Source of the DNA: Clostridia bacterium
GTDB taxonomy: Bacteria; Bacillota; Clostridia; Christensenellales; UBA3700
Reading direction: 5' to 3'
Assembly: GCA_029068165.1 (NCBI GenBank)
Contig: JAIEDA010000032.1
Span: 62,001-126,000, forward strand
Length of the DNA: 64,000 bases
Below, one piece after another: positions 1 through 9,663 of this stretch (position 1 is the stretch's first letter; the number at the start of each line of letters is the position of its first letter). Position numbers and translations under genes: made by a program. The notes beneath the pieces are model-generated. The model searched no databases, had not been told where the DNA came from, and saw only the letters and a program-made list of their open reading frames with translations.

Positions 1-565
1 AAAAATCGCCCGTGCCGCCCTCAAACGCCGCGCCGATAAGGTCGTACTGTACGTCATAGTTTATCGTATAGTCTACGCCGTCGGTCAGTCCCGCTTTCTT
101 GATAGCGTATTCAAGAGCCATAGCGGGTACGCCGCCAACTCTTCCGCCTATTACTTCTTTGCCGGCAATGCTTGCCCAAGAGAAGTTGTCGTCGGGAGCT
201 TTTGCCATAAGGAACGAACCGTCCTTTTTGGTGAGCTGAGCGAAGATTACCGGATAGTCGCTTCTACCTTCGTTGTAGATATAGATAGCGGCTTCGGGGC
301 CCATAAGACCGATATCCGACTGTCCCGAAATTAAGGACGTCATACACTTGTCAGCGCCTCCGCCGTTGGAAAGATCTATCTTTATGCCTTCCTCTTCAAA
401 ATATCCGCCGTCTATAGCTACGTAGAGCGGAGCATAGAAAACGGAATGCGTTACTTCGATTAGTTTAATCGTGTTTTCGTCGTTCGTGCTGCAACCGCAA
501 AGTATACCCGCGCAAGCGACGGCAATTAATGCTATGCACAACACGATTGAAATAGTTTTTTTCAT
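1..565 (-). CDS. ABC transporter substrate-binding lipoprotein, NMT1/SsuA/ThiY-like (C-terminus runs off the window)
   Basis: Reverse-strand reading from the ATG at 565 gives MKKTISIVLCIALIAVACAGILCGCSTNDENTIKLIEVTHSVFYAPLYVAIDGGYFEEEGIKIDLSNGGGADKCMTSLISGQSDIGLMGPEAAIYIYNEG...: lipobox plus the typical NMT1 'apLyvAid.GyFeeeGi' motif. SD (aggaggt) upstream. Not in the ORF track because it is truncated. Confidence 0.85.
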   Translation of the reverse strand, partial: MKKTISIVLCIALIAVACAGILCGCSTNDENTIKLIEVTHSVFYAPLYVAIDGGYFEEEGIKIDLSNGGGADKCMTSLISGQSDIGLMGPEAAIYIYNEGRSDYPVIFAQLTKKDGSFLMAKAPDDNFSWASIAGKEVIGGRVGGVPAMALEYAIKKAGLTDGVDYTINYDVQYDLIGAAFEGGTGDF

Positions 566-734
566 TTTTACCTCCTAAATTTGGTCAATACAGTATATGA
601 GCCGCTTACCTTGAGGGTTAAAGAATTTGCAACGTATTTCGCATTGACGAAAGACTTTAAGCGCATCGCTCGACGAGGTTTTCGAAACGTTGATTTTGCC
701 GTGAGAGGGTGGAAATTTGCGGCTGCGTCGCAAG

Positions 735-766
735 AAAAAAGACGGCGCAACTGCCGTCATTTTTTG
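735..766. terminator. Bidirectional intrinsic terminator
   Basis: AAAAAAGACGGC-gcaact-GCCGTCATTTTTT just downstream of the minus-strand gene at 794-1627. Confidence 0.7.
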
Positions 767-793
767 AGTTTAATTAGTATATTATGATTTGTA

Positions 794-1627
794 TTAACGG
801 TTTGAAACGTATTCCCACACGATAGAGCAATCTCCGTTCCAGGTGGCATCCCAACCGCTTGGAGCAACTGAAAGTTCGCAGTAAATAGTAAGTTCGGCGC
901 ATTGGAAGAAAGCCAGCGAGCCGATACGGGTCACGCCGATTGGTATTACTATCTCCGTCAAACTGTCGCAATAACCGAAAGCTCCCGAACCTATAGATGT
1001 GACGCCTAAAGGAATTTGCGCGTCTTTTAGGTTGCTGCAGCCGTAAAAAGCTTTCACGCCGATTCCCGTTACGCCAGAGGGAATTTCAACGCTTTCCAAA
1101 CTTTTGCAATTTTTAAATACGCAATCGCGTATGATTTCCACGCCCGATGGAACAACTATACTCGTCAATTTGACGCAATTCGAGAATGCGTAAGCGCCGA
1201 TATATTTCACGCTAGAGGGGATAATTACGCTTGTCAATTCGCCGCAGTCCTCAAACGCGGCTGAATCAATAGCTCTTACAGGTTTGCCTTGAATTGAAGA
1301 GGGGATAACGATTTTGGCGTTGACGTTGCCGTCTTTCAATCCTTTGACGGTATAAGAGGAGTCGTCCGCATTGAACGCGTACACCAATCCGTCAAAGTCG
1401 TAGTACTCGCTTGAGCTATCCGCGCTACTGCCGCTGCCGCCGTTGGTTACGATATTGCCGATTTGCTCGCCGCTCGGCAACGTTTGCGCTCCGGACGATA
1501 TTTGCGCTCCGGATGATATTTGATCTCCGCTCGGAGTTCCTTCATTAGGGTTGTCGCAACCGGCCGTCAGCAAAAGCGCGCATATTATAGTCGCTATAAT
1601 AAAATATACGTATATTTTTCTATTCAC
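794..1627 (-). CDS. Lipoprotein with BspA-type leucine-rich repeats (LRR_5)
   Basis: Lipobox LLLTAGC; repeated IPxxVxxIGxxAFxxCxxLxxxxIP units. Confidence 0.85.
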   Translation of the reverse strand: MNRKIYVYFIIATIICALLLTAGCDNPNEGTPSGDQISSGAQISSGAQTLPSGEQIGNIVTNGGSGSSADSSSEYYDFDGLVYAFNADDSSYTVKGLKDGNVNAKIVIPSSIQGKPVRAIDSAAFEDCGELTSVIIPSSVKYIGAYAFSNCVKLTSIVVPSGVEIIRDCVFKNCKSLESVEIPSGVTGIGVKAFYGCSNLKDAQIPLGVTSIGSGAFGYCDSLTEIVIPIGVTRIGSLAFFQCAELTIYCELSVAPSGWDATWNGDCSIVWEYVSNR

Positions 1628-1969
1628 GGTTTAACCTCCGATAGTTGTTATCTATATTTTATTGCGCGCAAAACGAATACGCAAGTATTTTTCCAAAAAA
1701 GCGTAACAAAATGGCGAAAACCTTTTGAAATTACGCAATATTATATCAAAATGGCGTAAATTATGAGTTTTAGACGGCTAGGCGAGGGCGTAAAACGAAA
1801 AATATTTTCAAAGAGCATATCTCATTGCAGGATAGCGCAAGACTAACGTTGACGTAAGCGTAGGGAATATGCCGCTTAGGTTTGTAAATAAATATAATAA
1901 AAATATATTTGCCATTTATATAAATACTATGGTATAATAAATTGCATAATAATTTTTTGAGAGGCAATT

Positions 1970-2692
1970 ATGGAATTTAAGAAGGAAGATTTATTTACCA
2001 TTCCGAATATTTTGACGTATATCAGGTTGATATGTATTCCCGTTTTCGTGTGGCTTATGGCGGAGTTTTATCTCCTCAAGACCGACGCTTATATGTGGGC
2101 GAGTTTTGCCGTATTCTTCTTTGCGGAAGTCACGGATATTTGCGACGGCTATATAGCTAGACATTTCAACCAAGTGTCCGACATAGGCAAAGTTCTAGAT
2201 CCTATCGCCGACAAGCTTTTGCAGTGCGTGGCGATACTTATGCTTTGTATTTGCCAAAACGTGCATTGGGCTTTTGCGATCGTAATTATCGTCAAGGAAG
2301 TCTATATGGGAGTTACGTCCAAATACTGGATGAGAGCGAGCAAAAGACAGGTCGAACAAAAGTCCGTCAAGGTAGGCAAGGCTGGAGCGTTCTTATATTT
2401 CGCGGCGATACTTCTTTCTTTCTTTACTCACAAGCACGAGATAATCTACTGGGTAGACTTCGCGCTTTTGGTAATAGCCAGCGTACTTGCAATCGTGGCG
2501 GCGGCAATCTATACCGTCATTTATACCAAGAAACTCAACGAAGTTCGCGCAAGCGGAATACTCGATACTTTGGATAGATACGGTAGACCTTTGCCCAAAG
2601 TCGAGCAACTGACTTCAATCGACGAGCAAGTTAAAGCTGAAAGTTCCGCTGAAGAAAGCCAAGAAAATTCGAGCTCGAATGAGCAAGCGTAA
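1970..2692 (+). CDS. pgsA: CDP-alcohol phosphatidyltransferase (probable CDP-diacylglycerol-glycerol-3-phosphate 3-phosphatidyltransferase)
   Basis: FTIPNILTYIRLICIPVF start and TDICDGYIARHFNQVSDIGKVLDPIADKLLQ match the CDP-OH-P motif DGxxAR...G..lDp.aDk. Confidence 0.85.
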   Translation: MEFKKEDLFTIPNILTYIRLICIPVFVWLMAEFYLLKTDAYMWASFAVFFFAEVTDICDGYIARHFNQVSDIGKVLDPIADKLLQCVAILMLCICQNVHWAFAIVIIVKEVYMGVTSKYWMRASKRQVEQKSVKVGKAGAFLYFAAILLSFFTHKHEIIYWVDFALLVIASVLAIVAAAIYTVIYTKKLNEVRASGILDTLDRYGRPLPKVEQLTSIDEQVKAESSAEESQENSSSNEQA

Positions 2693-2710
2693 CGGCGAGA
2701 GGGGGTATCG

Positions 2711-2971
2711 GTGAATTTACTTGAACTTATCGCGTTTACGTTCCACTTCGAGAGGTTTTCCCAACCTGCCGTCATTGCGGGAGTTTGTATAATGGTCGTA
2801 GGACTTATACTCAATTTTTGCGCAAAACCTATCGCAAACGCAATCTCCAAAAAGCGTAAGGCAAAAGGCGAGATTGAAAATACCGATATGCTGTATATGT
2901 CGTTTAAGTACGTGTCGGTTGGGTTGGTCTTGATCGGAGTGTTGATGGCAATCATTAAAATGCAATATTAG
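2711..2971 (+). CDS. Small two-TM membrane protein, unknown
   Basis: Two hydrophobic helices; GTG start with gagagggggt SD; directly follows pgsA. Confidence 0.6.
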   Translation: MNLLELIAFTFHFERFSQPAVIAGVCIMVVGLILNFCAKPIANAISKKRKAKGEIENTDMLYMSFKYVSVGLVLIGVLMAIIKMQY

Positions 2972-3137
2972 GCAAGCTCGCACAGAGGCGCGCTTTTTGC
3001 GGAAGTAACTGATAAGATTTAGAACTTCCGCGAAGTAATAAAAATATAACCTTGATCAAAGTCGCAGGGTTGTGGACAAATAACAAAGAAAAGACAACAG
3101 TAATATATTAAGTAAACATATTAAGAGGAAACAGGAT

Positions 3138-5762
3138 ATGGAAATATCAAAGACTTACGATCCGAAATCGTTTGAAAACAAGCTCTATAAGGAATGGTTG
3201 GAAAAGGGGTATTTTAAGGCGAAGGTCGACGCTAAGAAAGACCCGTTTACTATCGTTATTCCGCCGCCTAACATCACGGGACAATTACATATAGGTCACG
3301 CTCTCAACGATACTATTCAAGACGTAATCGTCAGGTTTAAGAGAATGCAAGGGTACAGCACGCTTTGGCTGCCCGGCACCGACCACGCTTCGATTGCAAC
3401 GGAAGTTAAGATTGTTGAGAAGATGAAAAACGAAGAGGGCTTGAGCAAAAAAGACGTGGGAAGGGACGGCTTTCTTAAGCGCGCTTGGGCGTGGAAAGAA
3501 CAGTACGGCGGTCGTATAGTCGAACAGCTCAAGAAGTTGGGCGCGTCCTGCGATTGGTCAAGAGAAACGTTTACGATGGACGAGAAATGTTCCAAAGCCG
3601 TAAACGAGGTTTTCGTCAATCTTTACGACAAGGGTTTGATCTACAAGGGCGATAGAATTATCAACTGGTGTCCTTGCTGTAAGACTGCTATCAGCGACGC
3701 GGAAGTAGAGTACAAGGAGCAGGACTCGCACCTTTGGAACATAAGATATCCTCTTGCCGACGGAAGCGGCGAGATAGTTGTCGCAACCACTAGACCCGAA
3801 ACTATGCTCGGAGATACTGCGGTTGCGGTAAATCCAAAAGACGAAAGATATGCGGATATGATTGGCAAGGCGCTTATTCTTCCGCTAGTCAACAAGCAAA
3901 TTCCGATAGTAGCCGACGAGTACGTAGAAATGGACTTCGGCAGCGGCGCGGTCAAGATCACTCCCGCTCACGACCCCAACGACTTCGAAGTTGGACTTAG
4001 ACACAATTTGGAAGTTATAAAGGTTATGAACGACGACGGAACTATGAACGAAAACGCCGGCGCATATCAAGGTCTTGATAGAGTTGAAGCAAGAAAATAT
4101 ATTTGCGAAGATTTGCAAAGTCAAGGCTATATGGTCAAGATAGAGGACTATAAGCACAACGTCGGAGAGTGCTATCGCTGTCACGCTACGATAGAGCCGA
4201 TAGTCAGCAAACAATGGTTTGTCAAGATGCAGCCTTTGGCAAAACCCGCTATCGAATCGGTTAAGAAAAAGAAAATAGAGTTCATTCCTTCAAGATTTAG
4301 CAAGGTCTATTTCAACTGGATGGACAATATCAAAGATTGGTGTATATCGCGTCAGCTTTGGTGGGGACATAGAATACCTGCGTACTACTGTGACGATTGC
4401 GACAGTACTACCGTATCAAAGACTGCGGTCGAGGTTTGTCCTAAGTGCGGCGGCAAGCATATCCGTCAAGACGAGGACGTGCTTGATACGTGGTTCTCTA
4501 GCGCGCTGTGGCCTTTCTCGACTTTGGGTTTCCCCGATAAGACGGAAGATTTGAAGTATTTCTATCCCAACAGTTTGTTGGTTACGGCTTACGATATTAT
4601 ATTTTTTTGGGTAGCAAGAATGATATTCTCGGGTATAGAACATATGGGCGAAATACCTTTCCCCGAAGTTCTTATCCACGGAATCGTAAGAGATTCGCAG
4701 GGTAGAAAAATGAGCAAGTCGCTCGGCAACGGTATCGACCCGCTCGAAATTATTGACAACTACGGCGCGGACAGCTTGAGATTTTCGCTAGTTCAAGGTT
4801 TGGCGCCCGGCAACGATACCAAATACACCGACCAAAAGACTGAGTTCTCAAGAAACTTTATGAATAAGCTTTGGAACGCTTCCCGTTTTGTATTGCTAAA
4901 CCTCAAGGGCGTAAGACTTAAGGAAATGGGTTCGTTCAGGTTGACCAACGCCGATAAGTGGATACTGTCTAGATTGAACAACGCTATCAGGGAAATAACC
5001 GGCAATTTGGAGAAGTATGAATTGGGCAATGCCGCCGCTAAACTCTACGACTTCGTTTGGTCGGAGTTTTGCGATTGGTATATAGAACTTGCCAAGGTAG
5101 CGCTCTACGGCGATAGCGAAGATAAGAAAGTCAACACTTTGAGCGTGCTAGTCCACGTGTTGGAGAATATACTCAAACTTATGCATCCGTTCGTGCCGTT
5201 TATCACGGAGGAAATCTACAAGAGTTTGCCTACGACGAAAAAGAGTATAGTTATATCCGATTGGCCGAGCGTAAACAAGAAATACAACTACGCAAAGGAA
5301 AGCGCGGAGTTCGCTAAAGCTATGGAAGCGGTCAAGGCAATTCGTAATATGAAAGCCGAAAAGGGCGTTGCTCCGTCAAAGAAGATAACGGCTTATTTCG
5401 TAGCAAGTTCTATCAACACTAAGGACGTGAACTATATTTGCAAACTCGCAAGCGTGGAGAAAGTTGAGTTTGTAGACAGCAAGAGCGGCATTGACGAGAA
5501 TATCGTATCGCTGTTTGGCGATTTCGGCGAGATAGCAGTTCCGCTTGGCGATCTTGTGGACGTCCAAAAGGAAATCGCCAGATTGCAAGGAGAATACGAT
5601 ATAGCCGTAAGCGAAATCGAGCGCTGCAACAAAATGCTTTCTAATCAGGGCTTCGTGGCAAAAGCGCCAAAAGCGTTGATTGACAAAGAAAAGGAAAAGC
5701 TCGTAAACTATCAGGAGAAAGCTCGCAAACTTAAGACGGAAATCGATGCTTTGAGCAAGTAA
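3138..5762 (+). CDS. valS: Valyl-tRNA synthetase
   Basis: PPPNITGQLHIGHALN (HIGH), GRKMSKSLGNGIDP (KMSKS), C-terminal coiled coil; 874 aa. Confidence 0.97.
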   Translation: MEISKTYDPKSFENKLYKEWLEKGYFKAKVDAKKDPFTIVIPPPNITGQLHIGHALNDTIQDVIVRFKRMQGYSTLWLPGTDHASIATEVKIVEKMKNEEGLSKKDVGRDGFLKRAWAWKEQYGGRIVEQLKKLGASCDWSRETFTMDEKCSKAVNEVFVNLYDKGLIYKGDRIINWCPCCKTAISDAEVEYKEQDSHLWNIRYPLADGSGEIVVATTRPETMLGDTAVAVNPKDERYADMIGKALILPLVNKQIPIVADEYVEMDFGSGAVKITPAHDPNDFEVGLRHNLEVIKVMNDDGTMNENAGAYQGLDRVEARKYICEDLQSQGYMVKIEDYKHNVGECYRCHATIEPIVSKQWFVKMQPLAKPAIESVKKKKIEFIPSRFSKVYFNWMDNIKDWCISRQLWWGHRIPAYYCDDCDSTTVSKTAVEVCPKCGGKHIRQDEDVLDTWFSSALWPFSTLGFPDKTEDLKYFYPNSLLVTAYDIIFFWVARMIFSGIEHMGEIPFPEVLIHGIVRDSQGRKMSKSLGNGIDPLEIIDNYGADSLRFSLVQGLAPGNDTKYTDQKTEFSRNFMNKLWNASRFVLLNLKGVRLKEMGSFRLTNADKWILSRLNNAIREITGNLEKYELGNAAAKLYDFVWSEFCDWYIELAKVALYGDSEDKKVNTLSVLVHVLENILKLMHPFVPFITEEIYKSLPTTKKSIVISDWPSVNKKYNYAKESAEFAKAMEAVKAIRNMKAEKGVAPSKKITAYFVASSINTKDVNYICKLASVEKVEFVDSKSGIDENIVSLFGDFGEIAVPLGDLVDVQKEIARLQGEYDIAVSEIERCNKMLSNQGFVAKAPKALIDKEKEKLVNYQEKARKLKTEIDALSK

Positions 5763-5988
5763 GCCGCTAAGGCATAGAATAGAAGCGGTCGGCTTACGCA
5801 AAATAATTAAAGTCGGAGCAAATCACGTCTAGAATCGGTAAGCGAATGCTTTCGACCAAACGATTGGCAGGCGAACGTTTGATTGCGTAACGGCGAAATG
5901 AAGTCGAAATATCCCTTAAGTAAAATCGGTTGCGCGATCAAACTTGAGGTTGCCATAAAAGACGAATATAAAAGCGGTAAAAAAACGA

Positions 5989-6645
5989 ATGAAATATATA
6001 TTTTTTGATTTTGACGGAACGATAAGCAATACGCGCGACGGCGTGTGCGATATACTTAAAAAGACGTTTGACAAATACGGCGTTGACGTGGACGAGTCGC
6101 TGTACTCGAGGTTTATCGGTCCGCCGCTCTCCGAAACTTTTGAAAAGTACATCGGGGCGGATAAGGCGTACGAAGCGGTTAAGTTTTTTAGAGAGCTTTA
6201 TGTGGGAGAAAAGGCTATCTATAAGAGCAAACTTTACGACGGCGTTGCCGATATGCTTAAAAGCTGTCACGATATGGACGGAATCGTTACCGGAGTGGCT
6301 ACTTGCAAAAAACACGAAGAGGCGGATCATCTTCTTGAGTGGTTTGGAGTGCGCGAGAGTATAGAAATTCTCTCAGGACTTGTGTACAACGTGAGAGAAA
6401 CCAAGACTCAGGTATTGCAGTACGCGCTGGATAAGTACGGTATTGACGCGAAAGACTGCGTAATGGTAGGAGATACTATTTACGACGTGGTCGGGGCGGA
6501 AGAGGTCGGAATGGACTGCATACTTTGTCTTTGGGGCTTCGGCGATTACGAAAATATCAACAATAAAAACGTGGTTTACAGGGCAAATACTCCCGATGAG
6601 GTAACGGAATTTGTCAAAAATAATTACGCAATAAAAGCGAGGTAA
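5989..6645 (+). CDS. HAD-family hydrolase (phosphoglycolate phosphatase-like)
   Basis: FFDFDGTISNTRDGV motif I and CVMVGDTIYDVVGAEEVGM motif IV. Confidence 0.85.
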   Translation: MKYIFFDFDGTISNTRDGVCDILKKTFDKYGVDVDESLYSRFIGPPLSETFEKYIGADKAYEAVKFFRELYVGEKAIYKSKLYDGVADMLKSCHDMDGIVTGVATCKKHEEADHLLEWFGVRESIEILSGLVYNVRETKTQVLQYALDKYGIDAKDCVMVGDTIYDVVGAEEVGMDCILCLWGFGDYENINNKNVVYRANTPDEVTEFVKNNYAIKAR

Positions 6646-6660
6646 TTTAAGGGGTAAGAA

Positions 6661-7473
6661 ATGAGTTATTCAAAGATGACGCTTGATTATATGAGAAGAA
6701 ACTTTCTCAAGAGTATGGCTACGCTGTTTATCCCCGCGGTTATTTTGGGGTTGCTATTAGAGCCGTTGAGTATCTTGGAAATTATAGTCAGCGTAGGTAG
6801 AAAAGACAATACTTATAATTCATTTATAGAAATTTTTGCCAAGCTAAACGGGTTCACGAGCGCGGGTAGGCTGGTATTGATACTGTTTGCGCTGATTTTG
6901 ACTATAGTCGCGGTCAGCATAAGCTCGGGTTACAATAGGCAAAGAATGCGTTACGGCACGGAAAGCAAATCTTTGAACGTAGGCGAGTACTTCAACGACC
7001 ACTTCTTGCCAATAGTCAAATACGCGATAGTTATTTTTATATCGTTGGAGTTGGTGGCGATATTGCTTTCGACTTTTCTATATACCGCTATAAAGTTGTT
7101 TGATAATACGTTTGCGGCGTGTCTTATTCTCGCAATTATCTTTATATTGATAGAGTTGTACTTCGTTTCGCTTACTCTTTTGTGCGTGCCTAATATGACT
7201 ATGAAAGGCTACGGGGTATTGAAGTCGCTAGGTCAGTCAATATATATGATTTTCAGCAAGAGCGCAAAAATTTTCTTCGGCATTTTGTGGATGATGGTTT
7301 TGCTTATGGTTCCGACAATACTCATAATTTCGTTCCCGTTTGAAAATATGAAATACGTGCTGAAGATTTTTTCCTGCCTGTTCTATTGGGTTATGATTTC
7401 GTACTTGAGCGTAATGAATTACGTGGTATATTTTGACGTGGAGGAACTTGAAAGGGAGGACTTGAAAGTATGA
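6661..7473 (+). CDS. Polytopic membrane protein, unknown
   Basis: About six hydrophobic segments; overlaps the next ORF by 4 nt. Confidence 0.6.
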   Translation: MSYSKMTLDYMRRNFLKSMATLFIPAVILGLLLEPLSILEIIVSVGRKDNTYNSFIEIFAKLNGFTSAGRLVLILFALILTIVAVSISSGYNRQRMRYGTESKSLNVGEYFNDHFLPIVKYAIVIFISLELVAILLSTFLYTAIKLFDNTFAACLILAIIFILIELYFVSLTLLCVPNMTMKGYGVLKSLGQSIYMIFSKSAKIFFGILWMMVLLMVPTILIISFPFENMKYVLKIFSCLFYWVMISYLSVMNYVVYFDVEELEREDLKV

Positions 7474-8426
7474 TTACTAAAGATTCTTTCAGCATTTTGA
7501 TTTCTAAATTTTCATTGGTGTATCAGCTCGTGCTGGCAATTTTAATTGCCTTGCTTATCTTTGGAATTATCGGCTACGCTATTCTAGCTCCTACGCTGAG
7601 CGGTTACGTGGGCGATTTGAAAGAGCTTCAAATCGGCGATACGGTCAAGGACTATTTGTCGTCGGTTTTCGGCGGAGCGGAAAGGGTAGAAGGAGCTAGC
7701 GACGGTATGACCGTCGAATACCAAAATCTCGTTGAGACGATAAAACAGGTCGGCGACGTGACGAAAAATCACTTGGGAGCAATATGGGGCGGTATCATCG
7801 CAGTAATTATCTTGCTCTTCCTCTTCAGCGTGTATTTCTATATGTGTATGTTTACCGTCACTGATACGCTCAACGCTTTTATGTCGTCCGACAGCGAGTA
7901 CGGCTTTACCTCCAACTTCATTGCAAACGTAGGCAAATCTATCAAGTTTTCTTTGGCGTACGTGGGTATGTATATCGCTTGGATAGTCGTGATCTTCAGC
8001 TTCAGCTTGGGACTGGGTTTTCTCGTGGGAGCTTGGAATAACTTCTTTGGACTTATTGTCGCATACTTTGTTATTGTGCTTGCTTTGGCGATAAGGAAAG
8101 CGCTTTTTGCAGGTTGGATGCCCGCTTACGTCGTATCCAATATGACGGTAAAAGAGAGCTTAATCGCCAACTTCAAAATGGCGCCCAAGAGCTTTAAAGA
8201 CGCTTTAGGCGTGTACTTCGTATTTTATCTTGCTTCGCTGCTGCTTGCTTTGACGGTAGGAACGCTTACGCTAGGCTTCGGTATTTTTATAGTTATCGGA
8301 GTATCAAACGTACTTTCGCAAACCTACGATATGGTGACGTATTATCACTATAGCGGAAAGAAATACTACAAAGACTCGCAAAACGTCGTAGACCCGACAA
8401 AAAAATATAAGGACGCTGTTCTTTGA
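7470..8426 (+). CDS. Polytopic membrane protein, unknown
   Basis: About six hydrophobic segments; ATGA overlap with the upstream gene. Confidence 0.6.
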   Translation: MITKDSFSILISKFSLVYQLVLAILIALLIFGIIGYAILAPTLSGYVGDLKELQIGDTVKDYLSSVFGGAERVEGASDGMTVEYQNLVETIKQVGDVTKNHLGAIWGGIIAVIILLFLFSVYFYMCMFTVTDTLNAFMSSDSEYGFTSNFIANVGKSIKFSLAYVGMYIAWIVVIFSFSLGLGFLVGAWNNFFGLIVAYFVIVLALAIRKALFAGWMPAYVVSNMTVKESLIANFKMAPKSFKDALGVYFVFYLASLLLALTVGTLTLGFGIFIVIGVSNVLSQTYDMVTYYHYSGKKYYKDSQNVVDPTKKYKDAVL

Positions 8427-8540
8427 GAAAGGTATAATCAACGCTTAATATTAGGATATATTATATAGAAGTATCGTAACTTTTCAATTTCCTAAAATTA
8501 CGGTTCAATGTCAATGCTACAAACGTTTGAGAATAAGCAA

Positions 8541-8738
8541 ATATCCACCGACTGGGTCGGTGGATATTTATTATTAATGGGACACAACCGAGAGCAATTC
8601 TGAACCCGCTTTGTAGCAGGTGGGTATCCTGTGAAAATTTTTTGTAATCCTTTAACCGTATAGGTAAGGCGCGCCAGCCGATTTCCAACTCCGGATTCCC
8701 TATTCAAGAGTGCGGTACAATGTGCATCTCGCTTGTGC
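8541..8738 (-). ncRNA. ssrS: Probable 6S RNA
   Basis: Reverse strand has a sigma-A-type promoter (TTGCAT-N17-TATAAT, 8773 to 8745) and a roughly 195-nt transcript whose ends pair (GCACA..TTGTACCG with CGGTTGTGT). It has an internal GGGAATCC/GGATACCC stem, a CCCACCTGC..GCGGG hairpin in the bubble, and a strong terminator (8542-8572). No credible ORF. Confidence 0.6.
8542..8572. terminator. Terminator hairpin of the 6S-like RNA
   Basis: AAATATCCACCGAC-tggg-GTCGGTGGATATTT perfect stem. Confidence 0.7.
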
Positions 8739-8744
8739 ATCTAT

Positions 8745-8773
8745 ATTATACTATAGCCAAAAGGCAAATGCAA
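8745..8773 (-). promoter_or_regulatory. Sigma-A-type promoter of the 6S-like RNA
   Basis: Reverse strand TTGCAT (8773-8768), 17-nt spacer, TATAAT (8750-8745). Confidence 0.65.
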
Positions 8774-9081
8774 TACTGTCTTTAAAATTTTTTTTGGCAA
8801 ATTCAGTAAATTCTAAGCAATCACTTGTTAGCGCGCTGAGCGAATAATATTATTGTAGAAATATTCTTTACTCAGCGCGGGTATGAATAAAAGTCAATTA
8901 AAAAAGCTAAGAGATTTTTTGACTGCGCTCAAAATGACTATTTGATTGGTTACAACTTGAGCTTGAGCGAGAAATAATAACGAAGATGTTGGATTGAATT
9001 TTAAAAATTTTATAAATGTCAATAAAAAAAGTTGCCAATTAGTAAATAATCGTTTATAATAAATGCAATCTTGATTGTTTT

Positions 9082-9157
9082 GCTACTGTGGCTCAGTAGG
9101 TAGAGCAGTTCACTCGTAATGAACAGGTCGCCAGTTCGAATCTGGCCAGTAGCTCCA
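9082..9157 (+). tRNA. tRNA-Thr (anticodon CGT)
   Basis: GCTACTG...CAGTAGC acceptor stem, GTTCA-CTCGTAA-TGAAC anticodon arm, GGTTCGAATC-type T arm, encoded CCA. Confidence 0.93.
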
Positions 9158-9159
9158 AA

Positions 9160-9194
9160 AATAGCCGCTCCTAAACGGAGCGGCTATTTTTTTG
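9160..9194 (+). terminator. Intrinsic terminator after tRNA-Thr
   Basis: AATAGCCGCTCC-taaac-GGAGCGGCTATTTTTTT. Confidence 0.85.
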
Positions 9195-9214
9195 TAAAAA
9201 GTTGCTAAAAAGGC

Positions 9215-9245
9215 TTGACTTGGAGTCAACTCCAAGTTGGATAAT
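9215..9245 (+). promoter_or_regulatory. MerR-type promoter/operator
   Basis: TTGACT (9215-9220), 19-bp spacer, GATAAT (9240-9245); perfect inverted repeat ACTTGGAGT-CA-ACTCCAAGT inside the spacer. Confidence 0.8.
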
Positions 9246-9273
9246 GATAAAAAAGGTCAAGAGGAACGGTAAG

Positions 9274-9660
9274 ATGACGATTAAAGAAGTGAGCGAAAAG
9301 TATAATATATCGCAAGATACGCTTCGCTATTATGAAAAAGTGGGAATTATTAGACCCGTCACGAGAAAAAACGGAATAAGGAATTACGGCGAGCAGGAAA
9401 TTGCCAATATTGAATTCGTAGTTTGTATGCGAGGCGCGGGTTTGTCGATAGACGTACTCGTAGAATATTTGAAACTATACGATCAAGGCGACGAAACGCA
9501 AGCCGCTCGCAGGCAGTTGCTTATTGACGAGAGAGAAAAGCTCAAAGCCAAAATCGAGCAAATGAACGCAGCTCTCGAGAAGTTGAATTATAAAATCGAC
9601 GTTTACTATAAAGAAATAGTTGAAAAAGAAAAAGTTATGTTGAACAAAAAAGGAGAGTAG
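9274..9660 (+). CDS. MerR-family transcriptional regulator
   Basis: MTIKEVSEKYNISQDTLRYYEKVGIIRPVTRKNGIRNY is a typical MerR HTH. Start moved from 9202 to 9274 because the promoter lies at 9215-9245. Confidence 0.88.
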   Translation: MTIKEVSEKYNISQDTLRYYEKVGIIRPVTRKNGIRNYGEQEIANIEFVVCMRGAGLSIDVLVEYLKLYDQGDETQAARRQLLIDEREKLKAKIEQMNAALEKLNYKIDVYYKEIVEKEKVMLNKKGE

Positions 9661-9663
9661 ATT

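Noticed and set aside
2972-3137. Possible T-box leader upstream of valS
   Set aside because: Only a weak stem (GCGGAAGT..ACTTCCGC, 2999-3031); no TGGTACCGCG-type T-box sequence seen.
8461-8740. Two minus-strand ORFs in the 6S-like region
   Set aside because: They overlap a structured RNA with its own promoter and terminator; the peptides show no family features.
9202-9273. ORF-track N-terminal extension of MerR
   Set aside because: Contains the promoter and operator; the internal ATG at 9274 fits MerR family N-termini.
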